64,000 bases of DNA from Bog-756 sp963769765 (GTDB lineage: Bacteria; Actinomycetota; Acidimicrobiia; Acidimicrobiales; RAAP-2), in assembly GCA_963769765.1 (NCBI GenBank), contig CAVYNA010000004.1, positions 496,001-560,000 on the forward strand, written 5' to 3'. A model generated the notes under the pieces. The model was not told where the DNA came from and did not search any database. It saw nothing but the letters and a program-made list of their open reading frames with translations. Position 1 is the first letter of the stretch. The number at the start of each line of letters is the position of its first letter. Shown in pieces: positions 34,295 through 43,013 of the stretch. The position numbers were made by a program, and so were the translations under genes.

Positions 34295-36276
34295 GGTTCT
34301 GCCGTCTCGAGACTCGAAGGTGCGCTCGGCAGTGTCACCGCTGCACGGGGCCGGAAGATGAGCCGCTCCATCCGGAGCGTCCAGCGCCGCTTCTGGTACT
34401 CGAGGATGCCCTCGGGGTGCTGCGCATAGTTGAGCGCACCGAAGGCGAAGAGTACGAAGACCAGGCTGTTCCCGCCGAAGCGTGCCGGCAGATAGGTGAG
34501 GAGCTGCTGGATGACGACGAACCCGAAGCCTGCATTGATCGCACCCTCGACCGTGCTCACCCCCGTGGTGACCACGATGACCACGAAGGCGAGCGAGAAC
34601 TCGTAGTTGAACGCCTGCGCGTTGACCGCCTGTTGCTGGATCGAATAGAGGGTGCCGCCGATGCCGGCGACCACCCCGGAGAGCCCGAAGATCAAGATGC
34701 GCTGCCCCGTGAGGTTGATGCCGAGTCCCGCCGCCGCGGTCTCGCTGCCGCGCATGGCTGCCAGATAGCGGCCGGTCGTGCCCTGGCGCACGAGGAGGAC
34801 CGCGAGCACGCAGACCACCAGGACGGCCATTGCCACGACGAAGAATGCATGTCCGTTGGGGTTGAGGATGCCGAGCCCGACCCACTTGGGCTGGATGCTC
34901 AACGTGAGGCCATTGCTGCTCTGGACCTGCGGGAAGACGGCGCTGTCGAAGAAGAGCGCTGCCGCGATGGTCATGAGGGCCAGACCGAGTCCCCGCAGGC
35001 GCAAAGAGAGGACCGCGAGGGCGATGGCGACAGCCGCGGCCGCGGCGGCGCCGATCAGGCCGCCCACGAGGAGACTGAGACCCAGATGGCTCGCGAGCTG
35101 CGCCGCGGTGAACGCTCCGACGCCGGCAAGGGTCGCCTGACAGAGCGAGAGCTGCCCCCCCATGCCGGTGATGAGCGTGATCGAGAGGAAGATCGTTGCG
35201 AACGCAAGCCCCGAATTGAAGACGTTCTCCCACGTCGTCGGGATCCACGTGAGCATCGAGACGACGAAGGCGGCGAGCAGCACGTACCAGAGGAGCCGGA
35301 TGATCCGGTCGAGCTGGGGCGCCCGCAAGCTCGCCGTCGTCGGTGGCGTCGGCGGGTCGACCGATGCGAGCGGGTCCTTCGCCTCGCCGAGCTTGCGCAG
35401 CCCCGGGACGACCAGGAGCGCCGCGATGAGCACCACGAACGGCAGAGACGACAGGGTCGCGGTGGACCAGACGCTGTTGGTCGGGAGGTAGCCCTCGAGG
35501 ACCGTGTCGATGATGCCGATCGCGATCCCGACGAGGGCTGCGATCGGCATCGATCGCAGCACCCCCCACGCAGCCGCGGCGAACGCCGCGACCATGAGGG
35601 TCGCGTAGTCCTGGGCCTGGAGCTGTCCGGTCGCAGGAGCGAGGAGGACACCGGCCAGGCCGGCCATCAGGCTCGAAATCGCCCACGCCGAGGCGACCAC
35701 CCGTCCGGCATTGACGCCGTCGAGCTCGACCAGTCGTCGGCTCTCCACCGACGCGCGCATCTGCAGTCCGAGGTTCGTGAACCGCATCAGGGCGAGCAGT
35801 GCGAGGAGCACGAACGCGGTCGCGACGATCGCCGTCAAGTAGATGCCGTTGAAGGGAGTCCCCGCGATGTGGAAGTAGACGGTGTTCGGGTCGAAGAGGA
35901 TGCTCGGCGGGTTGTACTGGTTCTTGCTGCCGAAGATCACCGGAAGCAGCGCCGGGATGCCGACGGACAGCGAGATCCCGGTGACCAGCTTCGCGGTCGT
36001 GTTGGTGTTCGGGATCCTTCGGAAGAGGAAGTGGTCGAACGCCAGCCCGAGGGCCGGAGCGAGCAGCACCACCGAGATGACGAATGCCAGCCAGATGGGC
36101 ATGTGCTCGTTCTGCACGAGCATGGTGAAGATGAAGGCCGAGAGGTAGGCCTGCGCACCGAATGCGAAGTTGAAGACCCCGGTGGCCTGGTACGTGAGCA
36201 CCAGCCCGACCGCCACCATCGCATACGTGCAGCCGTAGGGAATGCCGGGGATGGCAAAACCCAGGAAGTGCCCCAC
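34291..36276 (-). CDS. fused LivH-LivM permease of the branched-chain-type ABC importer
   Basis: 661 residues containing both permease subunits in one chain. The N-half (about 1-300) is LivH-like: IPGIPYGCTYAMVAVGLVLT, GVFNFAFGAQAYLSAF and MRFTNLGLQMRASVES (the ATPase-coupling loop). After a cytoplasmic linker rich in Pro/Thr (about 310-340), the C-half is LivM-like: ITLITGMGGQLSLCQATLAG, LRLRGLGLALMTIAAALFF and GRYLAAMRGSETAAAGLGIN. GTG 36276 was chosen near the first membrane segment, 40 bp after the binding-protein stop; longer starts would overlap that gene. Such fusions occur in actinobacteria. Likely forms a homodimer-like complex replaced by a pseudo-heterodimer within one chain. Confidence 0.88.
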   Translation of the reverse strand: MGHFLGFAIPGIPYGCTYAMVAVGLVLTYQATGVFNFAFGAQAYLSAFIFTMLVQNEHMPIWLAFVISVVLLAPALGLAFDHFLFRRIPNTNTTAKLVTGISLSVGIPALLPVIFGSKNQYNPPSILFDPNTVYFHIAGTPFNGIYLTAIVATAFVLLALLALMRFTNLGLQMRASVESRRLVELDGVNAGRVVASAWAISSLMAGLAGVLLAPATGQLQAQDYATLMVAAFAAAAWGVLRSMPIAALVGIAIGIIDTVLEGYLPTNSVWSTATLSSLPFVVLIAALLVVPGLRKLGEAKDPLASVDPPTPPTTASLRAPQLDRIIRLLWYVLLAAFVVSMLTWIPTTWENVFNSGLAFATIFLSITLITGMGGQLSLCQATLAGVGAFTAAQLASHLGLSLLVGGLIGAAAAAAVAIALAVLSLRLRGLGLALMTIAAALFFDSAVFPQVQSSNGLTLSIQPKWVGLGILNPNGHAFFVVAMAVLVVCVLAVLLVRQGTTGRYLAAMRGSETAAAGLGINLTGQRILIFGLSGVVAGIGGTLYSIQQQAVNAQAFNYEFSLAFVVIVVTTGVSTVEGAINAGFGFVVIQQLLTYLPARFGGNSLVFVLFAFGALNYAQHPEGILEYQKRRWTLRMERLIFRPRAAVTLPSAPSSLETAEP

Positions 36277-36316
36277 TCCTGCGATGTCTCCTACGAAGGT
36301 CCGGATGCGGCGGTGA

Positions 36317-37648
36317 TCATGTCCCGGGCGTGCCTGCCGGAGCGGGGACCGCGACCGGGTTCTTGATGTTCTGGGGGACGCACACCCAGATGTTGGTGCC
36401 CTTGGTGAAGGTGGGCACGAACGTCTTGCCCTGAACCTGGTTCCACGAGGTGCAGGTGGGGAACTTGGATGCCGAATGAGCCGAGGTCCAATCGGTGAGC
36501 GTCGCCATGCCTGCAGCGTCATTGGCCGCGAACTTGTTGGTGGCGTTGATGAGGCTCCCCTGGGTGAGGTTGCTACCGGCTGCCTTCACCCCGTCGACGA
36601 ACAGCGCGGCGGACTGCCAGCCCTGTGCCGCCACCAGGCTGTTGACGAACGCAGGCTGGTACTTGTTCATCTCGTTGGTGTAGGTGACCATCCCCGGGTA
36701 GGTGTTCCCGTACTTCACCGCCTCGAAGGGTACGTTGCCCGACAGGTTGAAGTACACGCCCTGCATGATGTTGCTGTACTGGTCGAGGAACGACTGGTCG
36801 TAGCCGTTGAACCAGAGCTGTTTGATGTTGGCCCCGTACTGTTGGATGTCCCGGGACATCGTGATGTTGTCGGTGTCCGCCATGCAGGAGATGACCAGAT
36901 CGGTGCCGGTCTGCTGCATCCGCTGGACGGCCGAGGAGTAGCTCCCCGCGTACTGCGCGCTGGTGTCGACGTAGCTCACCGGGTACCCGTTCTGCTGGAG
37001 CAGGGTGGCCGTGGTGTTGCAGGCGTCGTACGACGAGGCGATCGCCGAGCCGTAGCTGATGACCGCGATCCCCTTGGAGTGGAGCTGCTTGGCCAGATAT
37101 GCGTCGGTGGGCACGCCGCACGAATAGCACTGGACGGAACCACCGGCAGCGAAGAGGTTGGCGGGACCCTGCCAGTTGCCGGTCACGTTGTACCCGTAGG
37201 TCGGCGTCTTGGTCTCGACGAAGTAGTTCGGGCTGAACCAGGGGCTGGCCGTCATGGCCGCGAAGGCGTGGTCCTGGTCGATGAGGGTGTGGGTGAGCTG
37301 GGTGAACTGACTCGGTTGGCCACCGTCGTCCAGGTTCCAGGCGAGGCTGAGCTTGTGCCCGTTGACGCCACCCTGGGCGTTGATCATCGCGAAATAGGCC
37401 TGGATGCCAGGGGCGAATCCGTTGAAGTCCGAAGCGATCGGCCCGGTCAGGGTCGAGATCGAACCGACGTTGATGGTCGCCCCCGCAGGAATCGACATGC
37501 CCGAGCTCGATCCGGTCGTCGCAGTCCCCGACGACGTGGTGCTGGTCGTGGTGCTCGAGCTGGTGTTCGACGAGCATCCTGCGGCGATCACCGCAACTCC
37601 GAGCACCAGCGCTGCTGGCACGAACCAACCCATCCGGACTCTCCCCAT
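36317..37648 (-). CDS. lipoprotein solute-binding protein of the branched-chain-type ABC importer
   Basis: 443 residues. Lipoprotein signal: MGRVRMGW, hydrophobic core, lipobox IAAGC with Cys25, then a Ser/Thr-rich linker (about 27-50). The mature protein is a type I periplasmic-binding fold (INVGSISTLTGPIASDF, FAMINAQGGVNGHKL, LVISCMADTDNITMS). ATG 37648 has AAAAGG 6 bp upstream and is preferred over GTG 37654. First gene of the LIV operon, driven by the TTGACA promoter at 37760. Ligand not determinable; the terminal thiolase suggests a short or cyclic carboxylate rather than an amino acid. Confidence 0.92.
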   Translation of the reverse strand: MGRVRMGWFVPAALVLGVAVIAAGCSSNTSSSTTTSTTSSGTATTGSSSGMSIPAGATINVGSISTLTGPIASDFNGFAPGIQAYFAMINAQGGVNGHKLSLAWNLDDGGQPSQFTQLTHTLIDQDHAFAAMTASPWFSPNYFVETKTPTYGYNVTGNWQGPANLFAAGGSVQCYSCGVPTDAYLAKQLHSKGIAVISYGSAIASSYDACNTTATLLQQNGYPVSYVDTSAQYAGSYSSAVQRMQQTGTDLVISCMADTDNITMSRDIQQYGANIKQLWFNGYDQSFLDQYSNIMQGVYFNLSGNVPFEAVKYGNTYPGMVTYTNEMNKYQPAFVNSLVAAQGWQSAALFVDGVKAAGSNLTQGSLINATNKFAANDAAGMATLTDWTSAHSASKFPTCTSWNQVQGKTFVPTFTKGTNIWVCVPQNIKNPVAVPAPAGTPGT

Positions 37649-37732
37649 GTCCACCCTTTTCTCGCTCTCGACCTGCCGAATCGGGCCGTCACCGGTCCGA
37701 TCCCCCTGACGCGGCAGATCGCTGGGCCAGTT

Positions 37733-37760
37733 CTTATGGCACGGACTCTAGCGATGTCAA
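37733..37760 (-). promoter_or_regulatory. sigma-70-like promoter for the LIV importer operon
   Basis: On the minus strand TTGACA (37760-37755) and CATAAG (37738-37733) are 16 bp apart. The start would fall near 37726, giving a leader of about 78 bases before ATG 37648. It is the best -35 match seen in the window. Confidence 0.65.
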
Positions 37761-37815
37761 CAGCATTCTCGCTTGCCGCGCATGCACTTCCCGTGACGGA
37801 CCGACGAGATCGTGG

Positions 37816-38319
37816 TCAGCCCGTCAGCACGTCGAGCGCCGCTCCGACCCTGACGAGGTCGGCCCGCTGGTTGTCCTCCTGGTAGCGCCGCCCCTGCACA
37901 TTGAAGAGCTCGACGGCCTCGGCACGGGTCGGGAAGGGTCCCCAGTGCCAGGTCCCCCGGTGGAGGACGAGCGGCTCGAGGGGATCGAGACGGAACGCCC
38001 GGGCCAGGTCGGTCTCCTCGGGTGTCGCGAGCTCGACCCCGGGGGGCGCGACCACGATGACCGCGGGCACGTCGAGCGCCATCAGCACCTGGGTGTGGGT
38101 CACGTGCCGGAAGAGCATCTCGCAGCGCAGTCCGCCGACGATCTCGGGGACTTCGTCACGGCGATGCCCGATCCGGTTCACGTGCACGTCGCCCCATTCG
38201 TACTCGAGCACCGATTGGCCGTCGCGCGGGTCGGTGTCCGGCACCGGCAACCAGCCGAAGGGCGCCCACGCGACGGCGTCGATCGGGACCGGCGTGAGCT
38301 GTCGACGTGCGTCGCTCAT
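37816..38319 (-). CDS. ureidoglycolate lyase (AllA)-like protein
   Basis: 167 residues with the AllA cupin-like fold: LTPVPIDAVAWAPFGWL, VNRIGHRRDEV, MLFRHVTHTQVLMAL, VVAPPGVELATPEE and LHRGTWHWGPFP, the last a family hallmark. AllA releases urea from ureidoglycolate in purine or allantoin breakdown, but no allantoinase or allantoate gene is nearby, so a related lyase or hydrolase role on another substrate is possible. Divergent from the cupin gene, with TAGGTT (minus, 38361-38356) a candidate -10. Confidence 0.82.
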   Translation of the reverse strand: MSDARRQLTPVPIDAVAWAPFGWLPVPDTDPRDGQSVLEYEWGDVHVNRIGHRRDEVPEIVGGLRCEMLFRHVTHTQVLMALDVPAVIVVAPPGVELATPEETDLARAFRLDPLEPLVLHRGTWHWGPFPTRAEAVELFNVQGRRYQEDNQRADLVRVGAALDVLTG

Positions 38320-38409
38320 CTCCCACCTCCCGGGGCCGATCTAGGCTGACGGCTCAACCTAACATCGGGTCAAGCCGGTGATGCGGCTCCACAGAGGAGG
38401 TACTTGCAG

Positions 38410-38793
38410 ATGGACGTTCGCAACATCGCAGACGTCGGCCCCGTCGTCGAACATCAGGGCACGGTCCCGGTCTGGTGGATGGTCAATTCGCGGGAGATGA
38501 AGGACCTGACCGACGGCGGTTTCCTCGAACTGGTCAACGAGTTCGAGGTCGCGGGCGGCGGCTACGTCAACCCGCACTCGCACCCCACGCACGAGTTCTA
38601 CTACGTGCTCCGTGGCCGGGGCATCATGACCGTCGCCGGCGAGGACCGCACCATCTCCCAAGGCGACCTCGTCTACATCCCACCCGACGCGGTCCACAGC
38701 CTCCGCCCGGTCACCGAGCACGCGCCCATCCACTGCTTCTGCTTCGCGATCGGTGTGAAGGGCTCCGGCCCGATCGACTACACGAACAACTGA
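38410..38793 (+). CDS. small single-domain cupin
   Basis: 127-residue cupin. Motif 1 reads NPHSHPTHEFYYVLRGRG (His-x-His-x4-Glu and Gly), motif 2 GDLVYIPPDAVHSLRP (Gly, Pro and His), so a metal site is intact. AGGAGG at 38395-38400 lies 9 bp before ATG 38410; TTG 38404 is too close. Cupins of this kind act as isomerases, dioxygenases or ureidoglycine-type aminohydrolases. Its divergence from the AllA-like gene makes a shared pathway likely; the reaction is unknown. Confidence 0.85.
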   Translation: MDVRNIADVGPVVEHQGTVPVWWMVNSREMKDLTDGGFLELVNEFEVAGGGYVNPHSHPTHEFYYVLRGRGIMTVAGEDRTISQGDLVYIPPDAVHSLRPVTEHAPIHCFCFAIGVKGSGPIDYTNN

Positions 38794-38820
38794 ACGCCCG
38801 GGTTCGATCGCCCGGGTTCA
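38791..38820. terminator. bidirectional hairpin spanning two stop codons
   Basis: TGAA (38791-38794) and CCCGGG (38797-38802) pair with CCCGGG (38811-38816) and TTCA (38817-38820) around a TTCGATCG loop, with a 2-base bulge. The outer arms are exactly the stop codons of the cupin (plus) and RraA-like (minus) genes. The same region is a direct repeat of CGCCCGGGTTC. Confidence 0.55.
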
Positions 38821-39456
38821 GCGGCCCTGCGTCCCGTCCTCGATGAGGGACGCATCGAGATCGAGCAGCGAGACGGTGGTCGCCCCGTCGCGGAGCGCCG
38901 CGAAGTAGCCGTCCTCGGCCGCGGCCCGCGCGCGCCCCGCCTCGATGGTCTCGTCGAGGCGGTCGCCCGGCACCACCACGACGCCGTCGACGTCGCCCAC
39001 GACCCAGTCGCCCGGTGCCACGGTCACCCCGGCGACGACCGTTGTCGCCCCGACCGCACCGCGCGAGCGCTTGGTCGCCCCCGGGAGGGCCACGGTCGAC
39101 GAGAACACCGGAAACGCGTGGGCCTCGAGCGCCGCGACATCGCGGACGCCGCCGTCGATGACCAGACCGGCCACACCCCGGGCCTCGGCGGCGGTGGTCA
39201 GCACCTCGCCCCAGTAGCCGCGGGCCTCGATCCGGCCCACGTCGACCACGAGCACCATCCCTTCCGTTGCAGAGGCAACCGCGACGTGGATCGCCAGGTT
39301 GTCGCCGGGAGTGCACCGCACCGGATAGGCGGGAGCGGCAAGCGACGCACCCGGCCAGACCGGACGGATCCGAGACGGCATCGTGCGTGCGCCGGACTCG
39401 CCGAGGGTGGCCGCGCCGAGCGCGCTGAGGGCCTCTGCGGTCTCCGTCTGGTTCAC
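38818..39456 (-). CDS. RraA/HMG-CHA aldolase-family protein
   Basis: 212 residues of the RraA-like family, which includes class II pyruvate aldolases (4-hydroxy-4-methyl-2-oxoglutarate/4-carboxy-4-hydroxy-2-oxoadipate aldolase) and decarboxylases. GYWGEVLTTAAEARGVAGLV with VIDGGVRDV gives the Gly-rich phosphate/pyruvate loop and the Arg-Asp metal pair; GDWVVGDVDGVVVVPGD is also typical. GTG 39456 has GAGGAG 5 bp upstream. Next gene upstream is RidA (46 bp), same strand. In context a C-C lyase or decarboxylase of a keto acid is more likely than RNase E control. Confidence 0.87.
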   Translation of the reverse strand: MNQTETAEALSALGAATLGESGARTMPSRIRPVWPGASLAAPAYPVRCTPGDNLAIHVAVASATEGMVLVVDVGRIEARGYWGEVLTTAAEARGVAGLVIDGGVRDVAALEAHAFPVFSSTVALPGATKRSRGAVGATTVVAGVTVAPGDWVVGDVDGVVVVPGDRLDETIEAGRARAAAEDGYFAALRDGATTVSLLDLDASLIEDGTQGR

Positions 39457-39502
39457 CTGTGCTCCTCGGGTCGGACTGGGACGCCGGGCCACGGTAGGCG
39501 GA

Positions 39503-40009
39503 TCAGCCGGCCACCGCCACGGTGACCTCGATCTCGACCGCTCCGCCCCTCGGGAGGGCGGCGACCCCGATCGCGGACCGGGTGTGCCGACCGGCCTCAC
39601 CGAAGACGTCGGCGAGCACCCGGCTCGCACCGTCGACCACGTCCGGCTGACGGTGGAAGTCCGGTACCGAGGCCACGAAGCCGGTGACGGTGAGGACTCG
39701 CTCGACACGGTCGAGCGAGCCGAGGGCCACTTCGAGCACCGCCAGCGCGTTCAATGCACAGACGGCGGCCGCTTCCGCCCCTTCCTCGACCGTCACCGTG
39801 CTCCCGAGGGTGCCGATGCAGGTGAGCTGCCCGTCGATGCGCGGCAACTGCCCCGAGGTGCGTGCGGATCCACCGTGGACGACGACTGCGTCGAGTGGAT
39901 CGTGGGGCGGATGGGGTCCGTGGAGTTGCAGACCGAGCTCGTCGAGGCGGGCCCGGATCCTCCCACCGGGCGCCTGACCGGACGGGGTCGCGGGCCGGGT
40001 CGGGGTCAT
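39503..40009 (-). CDS. RidA/YjgF-family protein (enamine/imine deaminase-like)
   Basis: 168 residues. The segment RIRARLDELGLQLHGPH then DAVVVHGGSARTSGQLPRIDG opens the YjgF fold; VFGEAGRHTRSAIGVAALPRGGAVEIEV carries the signature, with the Arg that binds carboxylates in RSAIGV. RidA proteins hydrolyse reactive enamines/imines released by PLP enzymes; subgroup members serve specific catabolic routes. GGAGG lies 8 bp before ATG 40009. Co-directional with the RraA-like gene, so the pair is likely one transcript. Confidence 0.88.
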   Translation of the reverse strand: MTPTRPATPSGQAPGGRIRARLDELGLQLHGPHPPHDPLDAVVVHGGSARTSGQLPRIDGQLTCIGTLGSTVTVEEGAEAAAVCALNALAVLEVALGSLDRVERVLTVTGFVASVPDFHRQPDVVDGASRVLADVFGEAGRHTRSAIGVAALPRGGAVEIEVTVAVAG

Positions 40010-40182
40010 CAGGGCGCACCTCCACCACCGCACCGGGCCCTTCCCGGCGGGACGGCGAGATGCTAGTCGTGGGGTGGTCCCGATTGACCCGACCACCGGT
40101 GTCGGCCATGCTGCTGACGCCGGTCGGGGGCACCGCGCGTCGTGCCCGCCGGTGTCGCCCGGACAGCGCGCGACGAAGGGCC

Positions 40183-41757
40183 ATGATGAGCGCCGTGATC
40201 CAACTCCCTCCCGAACAGCTGCATGCGATGGCCCTCGCTCACGGCGACGAGACCGGCTACTCGGTGATCGACGGTGGCTCGCTCACCTTCGAGCAGTGGG
40301 ACACCCGGGCAAGCCGGCTCTCGAACGGGCTACGCGCAGCCGGCATCGCACCCGGCGACCGGGTGGCCATCCACCTCGAACCGTCCAACCTGCTGCGGTG
40401 GATCACCGCGTACGCCGCCATCCACCGGGCCGGAGCGGTGGCGGTCCCACTCAACCCGCAGCTCACCCGACCCGAAGTCGAACGCATGCTCGCCCACTGC
40501 GAGGCCGCCGGGGCCCTCGTGGAGGAGTCCCTCCTCCCCCGCTACGAGGGGAGCCCGCCCGCAGTGCTCGTCGCCGTGCCCTCCGCCGGCGCCGCCGACG
40601 CCGATGCGTCGGCGACCGGGCCGGCACAGACCTGGGGCGAGGTGCTGAGCGACGACCCGACGCCCGTGCAAGTACCCCGGGACGCGGACGACCTCGCGGA
40701 CATCCTCTACACCTCGGGGACCACCGGGTCCCCCAAGGCCGTCGCGGTGCGGAACGACAACTTCTCCCTCGTGCCCTTCACCAAGCCCGCCTGGAACGGC
40801 GGCGGGTGGATGCACGCGAGCCCTCCGTACACCTTCGCGGGCCTCTCCTTCGTGTACACGCCGATGAAGCTCGGCATGCGCGGGATCTACCTGTCCTCCT
40901 TCGACGCGGGCCGCTGGCTCGAGGCGGTGGAGGCCGAACGTCCGGCCGCGGTCTTCCTCGTCCCGGCAATGGCCAACCTGCTCCTCGAGCACGCCGGGTT
41001 CGACACCGCCGAGCTGAGCTCGGTCACGCTCTGCACCGTCGGGAGTGCTCCGCTCGCACCGTTCGTGCTCGAGCGCCTGCAGGAGCGGATGCCCACGGCC
41101 CTCGTCTCGAACAATTACGGGATGACGGAGGCCGGCTCGGTCTACTGCCTCATGCCCCCGGGTGAGGCGGTGAAGCGGCCCGGCTCGGTCGGCAAGCCGT
41201 CGCCACCGGCAGAAATCGTCTGCGTCGACGAGCAAGGCGTCCAGCTCCCCGACGGCGAGGTCGGCCAGATCCGTCTCCGCATCCCGGGTCGGCCACGCGA
41301 GTACTACGGCGACCCGGACGCGACGGCGCGGACCTGGGTGGACGGGTGGCTGGTGACCGGCGACCTCGGCCGCCTCGACGCCGACGGCTACCTCTACATC
41401 GTGGGCCGGAGCAAGGACGTGATCATCCGCGGCGGAAACAACATCCACCCGACCGATGTCGAGCACGTGATCGAGTCCCATCCCGACGTCCGGGAAGTGT
41501 CGGTTGTCGGTGTCCCCCACCAGGTCCTCGGCGAGGACGTGGTGGCGTTCGTCACCGTCCGTCCGGGGGCCTCGCTGCACGGAGACGAGCTCCGCGAGTA
41601 CACCCTCGAGCGGCTCGCCCGCTACAAGGTCCCGCGCACCTGGCACTTCGTCGACGAGCTGCCCCGCAACGCGACCGGCAAGGTGCTCAAAGAGGAGCTC
41701 CGGCGTCAGGTCTGCGGCGAAGGCGGTGACCGCGAACCCGCGCAGGCGGGCCAGTGA
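40183..41757 (+). CDS. acyl-CoA synthetase (AMP-forming, class I adenylase)
   Basis: 524 residues. AMP-binding P-loop YTSGTTGSPKAV, NNYGMTEAGSVY, the GDLGRLDADGYLYIVGRSKD hinge, GGNNIHPTDVE and C-terminal catalytic Lys in NATGKVLKEEL are intact. It activates a carboxylate to its CoA thioester via the adenylate. ATG 40183 or 40186 fits GAAGGG at 40175-40180. Divergent from the RidA/RraA pair. It probably supplies the entry step for the neighbouring catabolic genes; the acyl substrate is not readable. Confidence 0.93.
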   Translation: MMSAVIQLPPEQLHAMALAHGDETGYSVIDGGSLTFEQWDTRASRLSNGLRAAGIAPGDRVAIHLEPSNLLRWITAYAAIHRAGAVAVPLNPQLTRPEVERMLAHCEAAGALVEESLLPRYEGSPPAVLVAVPSAGAADADASATGPAQTWGEVLSDDPTPVQVPRDADDLADILYTSGTTGSPKAVAVRNDNFSLVPFTKPAWNGGGWMHASPPYTFAGLSFVYTPMKLGMRGIYLSSFDAGRWLEAVEAERPAAVFLVPAMANLLLEHAGFDTAELSSVTLCTVGSAPLAPFVLERLQERMPTALVSNNYGMTEAGSVYCLMPPGEAVKRPGSVGKPSPPAEIVCVDEQGVQLPDGEVGQIRLRIPGRPREYYGDPDATARTWVDGWLVTGDLGRLDADGYLYIVGRSKDVIIRGGNNIHPTDVEHVIESHPDVREVSVVGVPHQVLGEDVVAFVTVRPGASLHGDELREYTLERLARYKVPRTWHFVDELPRNATGKVLKEELRRQVCGEGGDREPAQAGQ

Positions 41758-41872
41758 GCACCCCGGCGGCGACCGGGACATTCGACAGTACGACCCTCGA
41801 CTCGGTCCTGGCCGAGCACCGGCTGAGATCCGCACTCTGGCGGACGGCTCCCTCCCGGATAGCCTGTCGCCC

Positions 41873-42985
41873 ATGTCAGTCAACGGGAAGGGACCGCGCA
41901 TCGGCATCGTCGGCGCGGGAAACATCGCCTCGCTCAATGTCGCCGGCTACCTCGAGGACGGGCGGTGCGAAGTCGTCGCCGTCTGCGATCCCAGGAAGGA
42001 CCGGGCCGACGAGGCCGCCCTCGCCTGGGGGGCGTCTTCGGTCTACACCGAGCTCGACTCCCTGTTGGCCGATCCATCGATCGACGCGGTCGAGCTGCTG
42101 ACCCCGACCCACCTCCACCGCGACCATGCGCTCGCGGCGCTCGCCGCCGGCAAGCACGTGTCGTGCCAGAAGCCGATCGCCAACACGATCGAGGAGGCCC
42201 GCGAGATGCAGGCCGCCGCCGACGAGGCCGGGAGGATCCTCCGGATCAGCGAGTGCTTCCGCCACTATCCCCCGCTCGAACTGGCCAAGAAGCTCATCGC
42301 GGAAGGCGCCATCGGGCAGCCGACCCATCTGCGGATGAAGACGGTGGTCGGGCAGACCGACTCGGCTTTCCAGGCCGGGCTCGATGCGGACGGCTACACG
42401 TGGCGGCTGACTTCCACCAGTCCCGGTGGGCATCTCTTCGACGACATGATCCACAAGTACGCGGTGGCTCTTTGGCTCTTCGACCGGGACATCATCTCGG
42501 TGCAGGCCGTCGTCAATCGCCGGGACTTCTTCTTCGAGCCGTGTGCGACCATCTTCGAGTACGACGAGCCTGGGCTCCTCGGGACGATGGACGTGCTGTA
42601 CGCACCCAAGATGTGGATGCGCAGCCAGTTCTACGGCGCCGACGAGTTCTTCGAGATCCAAGGCGACGAGGGCTACCTCTGGGTGACACGGTGCACCGGC
42701 GAGATGCTCGATCTGCCCGCGGTGATCCTCTATGACGGCAACCGAGACGTCCAGACCACGACCAACTTCACCGCGATCGATGCCGCATGGGACACCGGCT
42801 TCCGCCGCTCGTCGACCCACTTCGTCGATGCCATTGTCGACGGCGTCCCCCCGGAGATGAGCGCGGGCGACGCGATCAAGGCACTCCAGCTGTGCTTCGC
42901 GGTCTACCAGGCGGGCAACACCCGTCAGGCGGTCGATCCGCGCACGATGAACGAAGCGGTGGTCCCGGAGGGGTGGCCGACGTGA
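41873..42985 (+). CDS. Gfo/Idh/MocA-family oxidoreductase
   Basis: 370 residues. N-terminal NAD(P) fold GIVGAGNIASLNVAGYL with VAVCDPRKDRADE; the family's EKP motif appears as CQKPIANTIEEA, retaining Lys and Pro. The C-domain has GGHLFDDMIHKYAVALWLF, where Asp and His are the usual catalytic residues. Members oxidise or epimerise sugars, inositols and related polyols. ATG 41873 is preferred; a GTG at 41754 within the previous stop opens another frame with no similarity. Followed by a VOC protein 28 bp downstream. Confidence 0.9.
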   Translation: MSVNGKGPRIGIVGAGNIASLNVAGYLEDGRCEVVAVCDPRKDRADEAALAWGASSVYTELDSLLADPSIDAVELLTPTHLHRDHALAALAAGKHVSCQKPIANTIEEAREMQAAADEAGRILRISECFRHYPPLELAKKLIAEGAIGQPTHLRMKTVVGQTDSAFQAGLDADGYTWRLTSTSPGGHLFDDMIHKYAVALWLFDRDIISVQAVVNRRDFFFEPCATIFEYDEPGLLGTMDVLYAPKMWMRSQFYGADEFFEIQGDEGYLWVTRCTGEMLDLPAVILYDGNRDVQTTTNFTAIDAAWDTGFRRSSTHFVDAIVDGVPPEMSAGDAIKALQLCFAVYQAGNTRQAVDPRTMNEAVVPEGWPT

Positions 42986-43013
42986 GTCGTCTGCGCTTCG
43001 CGCCGGCCTTTCC

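Noticed and set aside
34417..36366. 649-codon plus-strand frame, extremely rich in Asp, Glu, Arg and His
   Set aside because: Reverse of the LivHM membrane protein; hydrophobic codons read backwards give charged residues. No start signal or similarity.
37816..38319. A full allantoin pathway around the AllA-like gene
   Set aside because: No allantoinase, allantoate amidohydrolase or glyoxylate genes are adjacent, so only family-level naming is justified.
41754..42101. GTG-started frame overlapping the acyl-CoA synthetase stop (GTGA)
   Set aside because: Looks coupled but loses coding character within 40 codons and overlaps the MocA-type gene in another frame.
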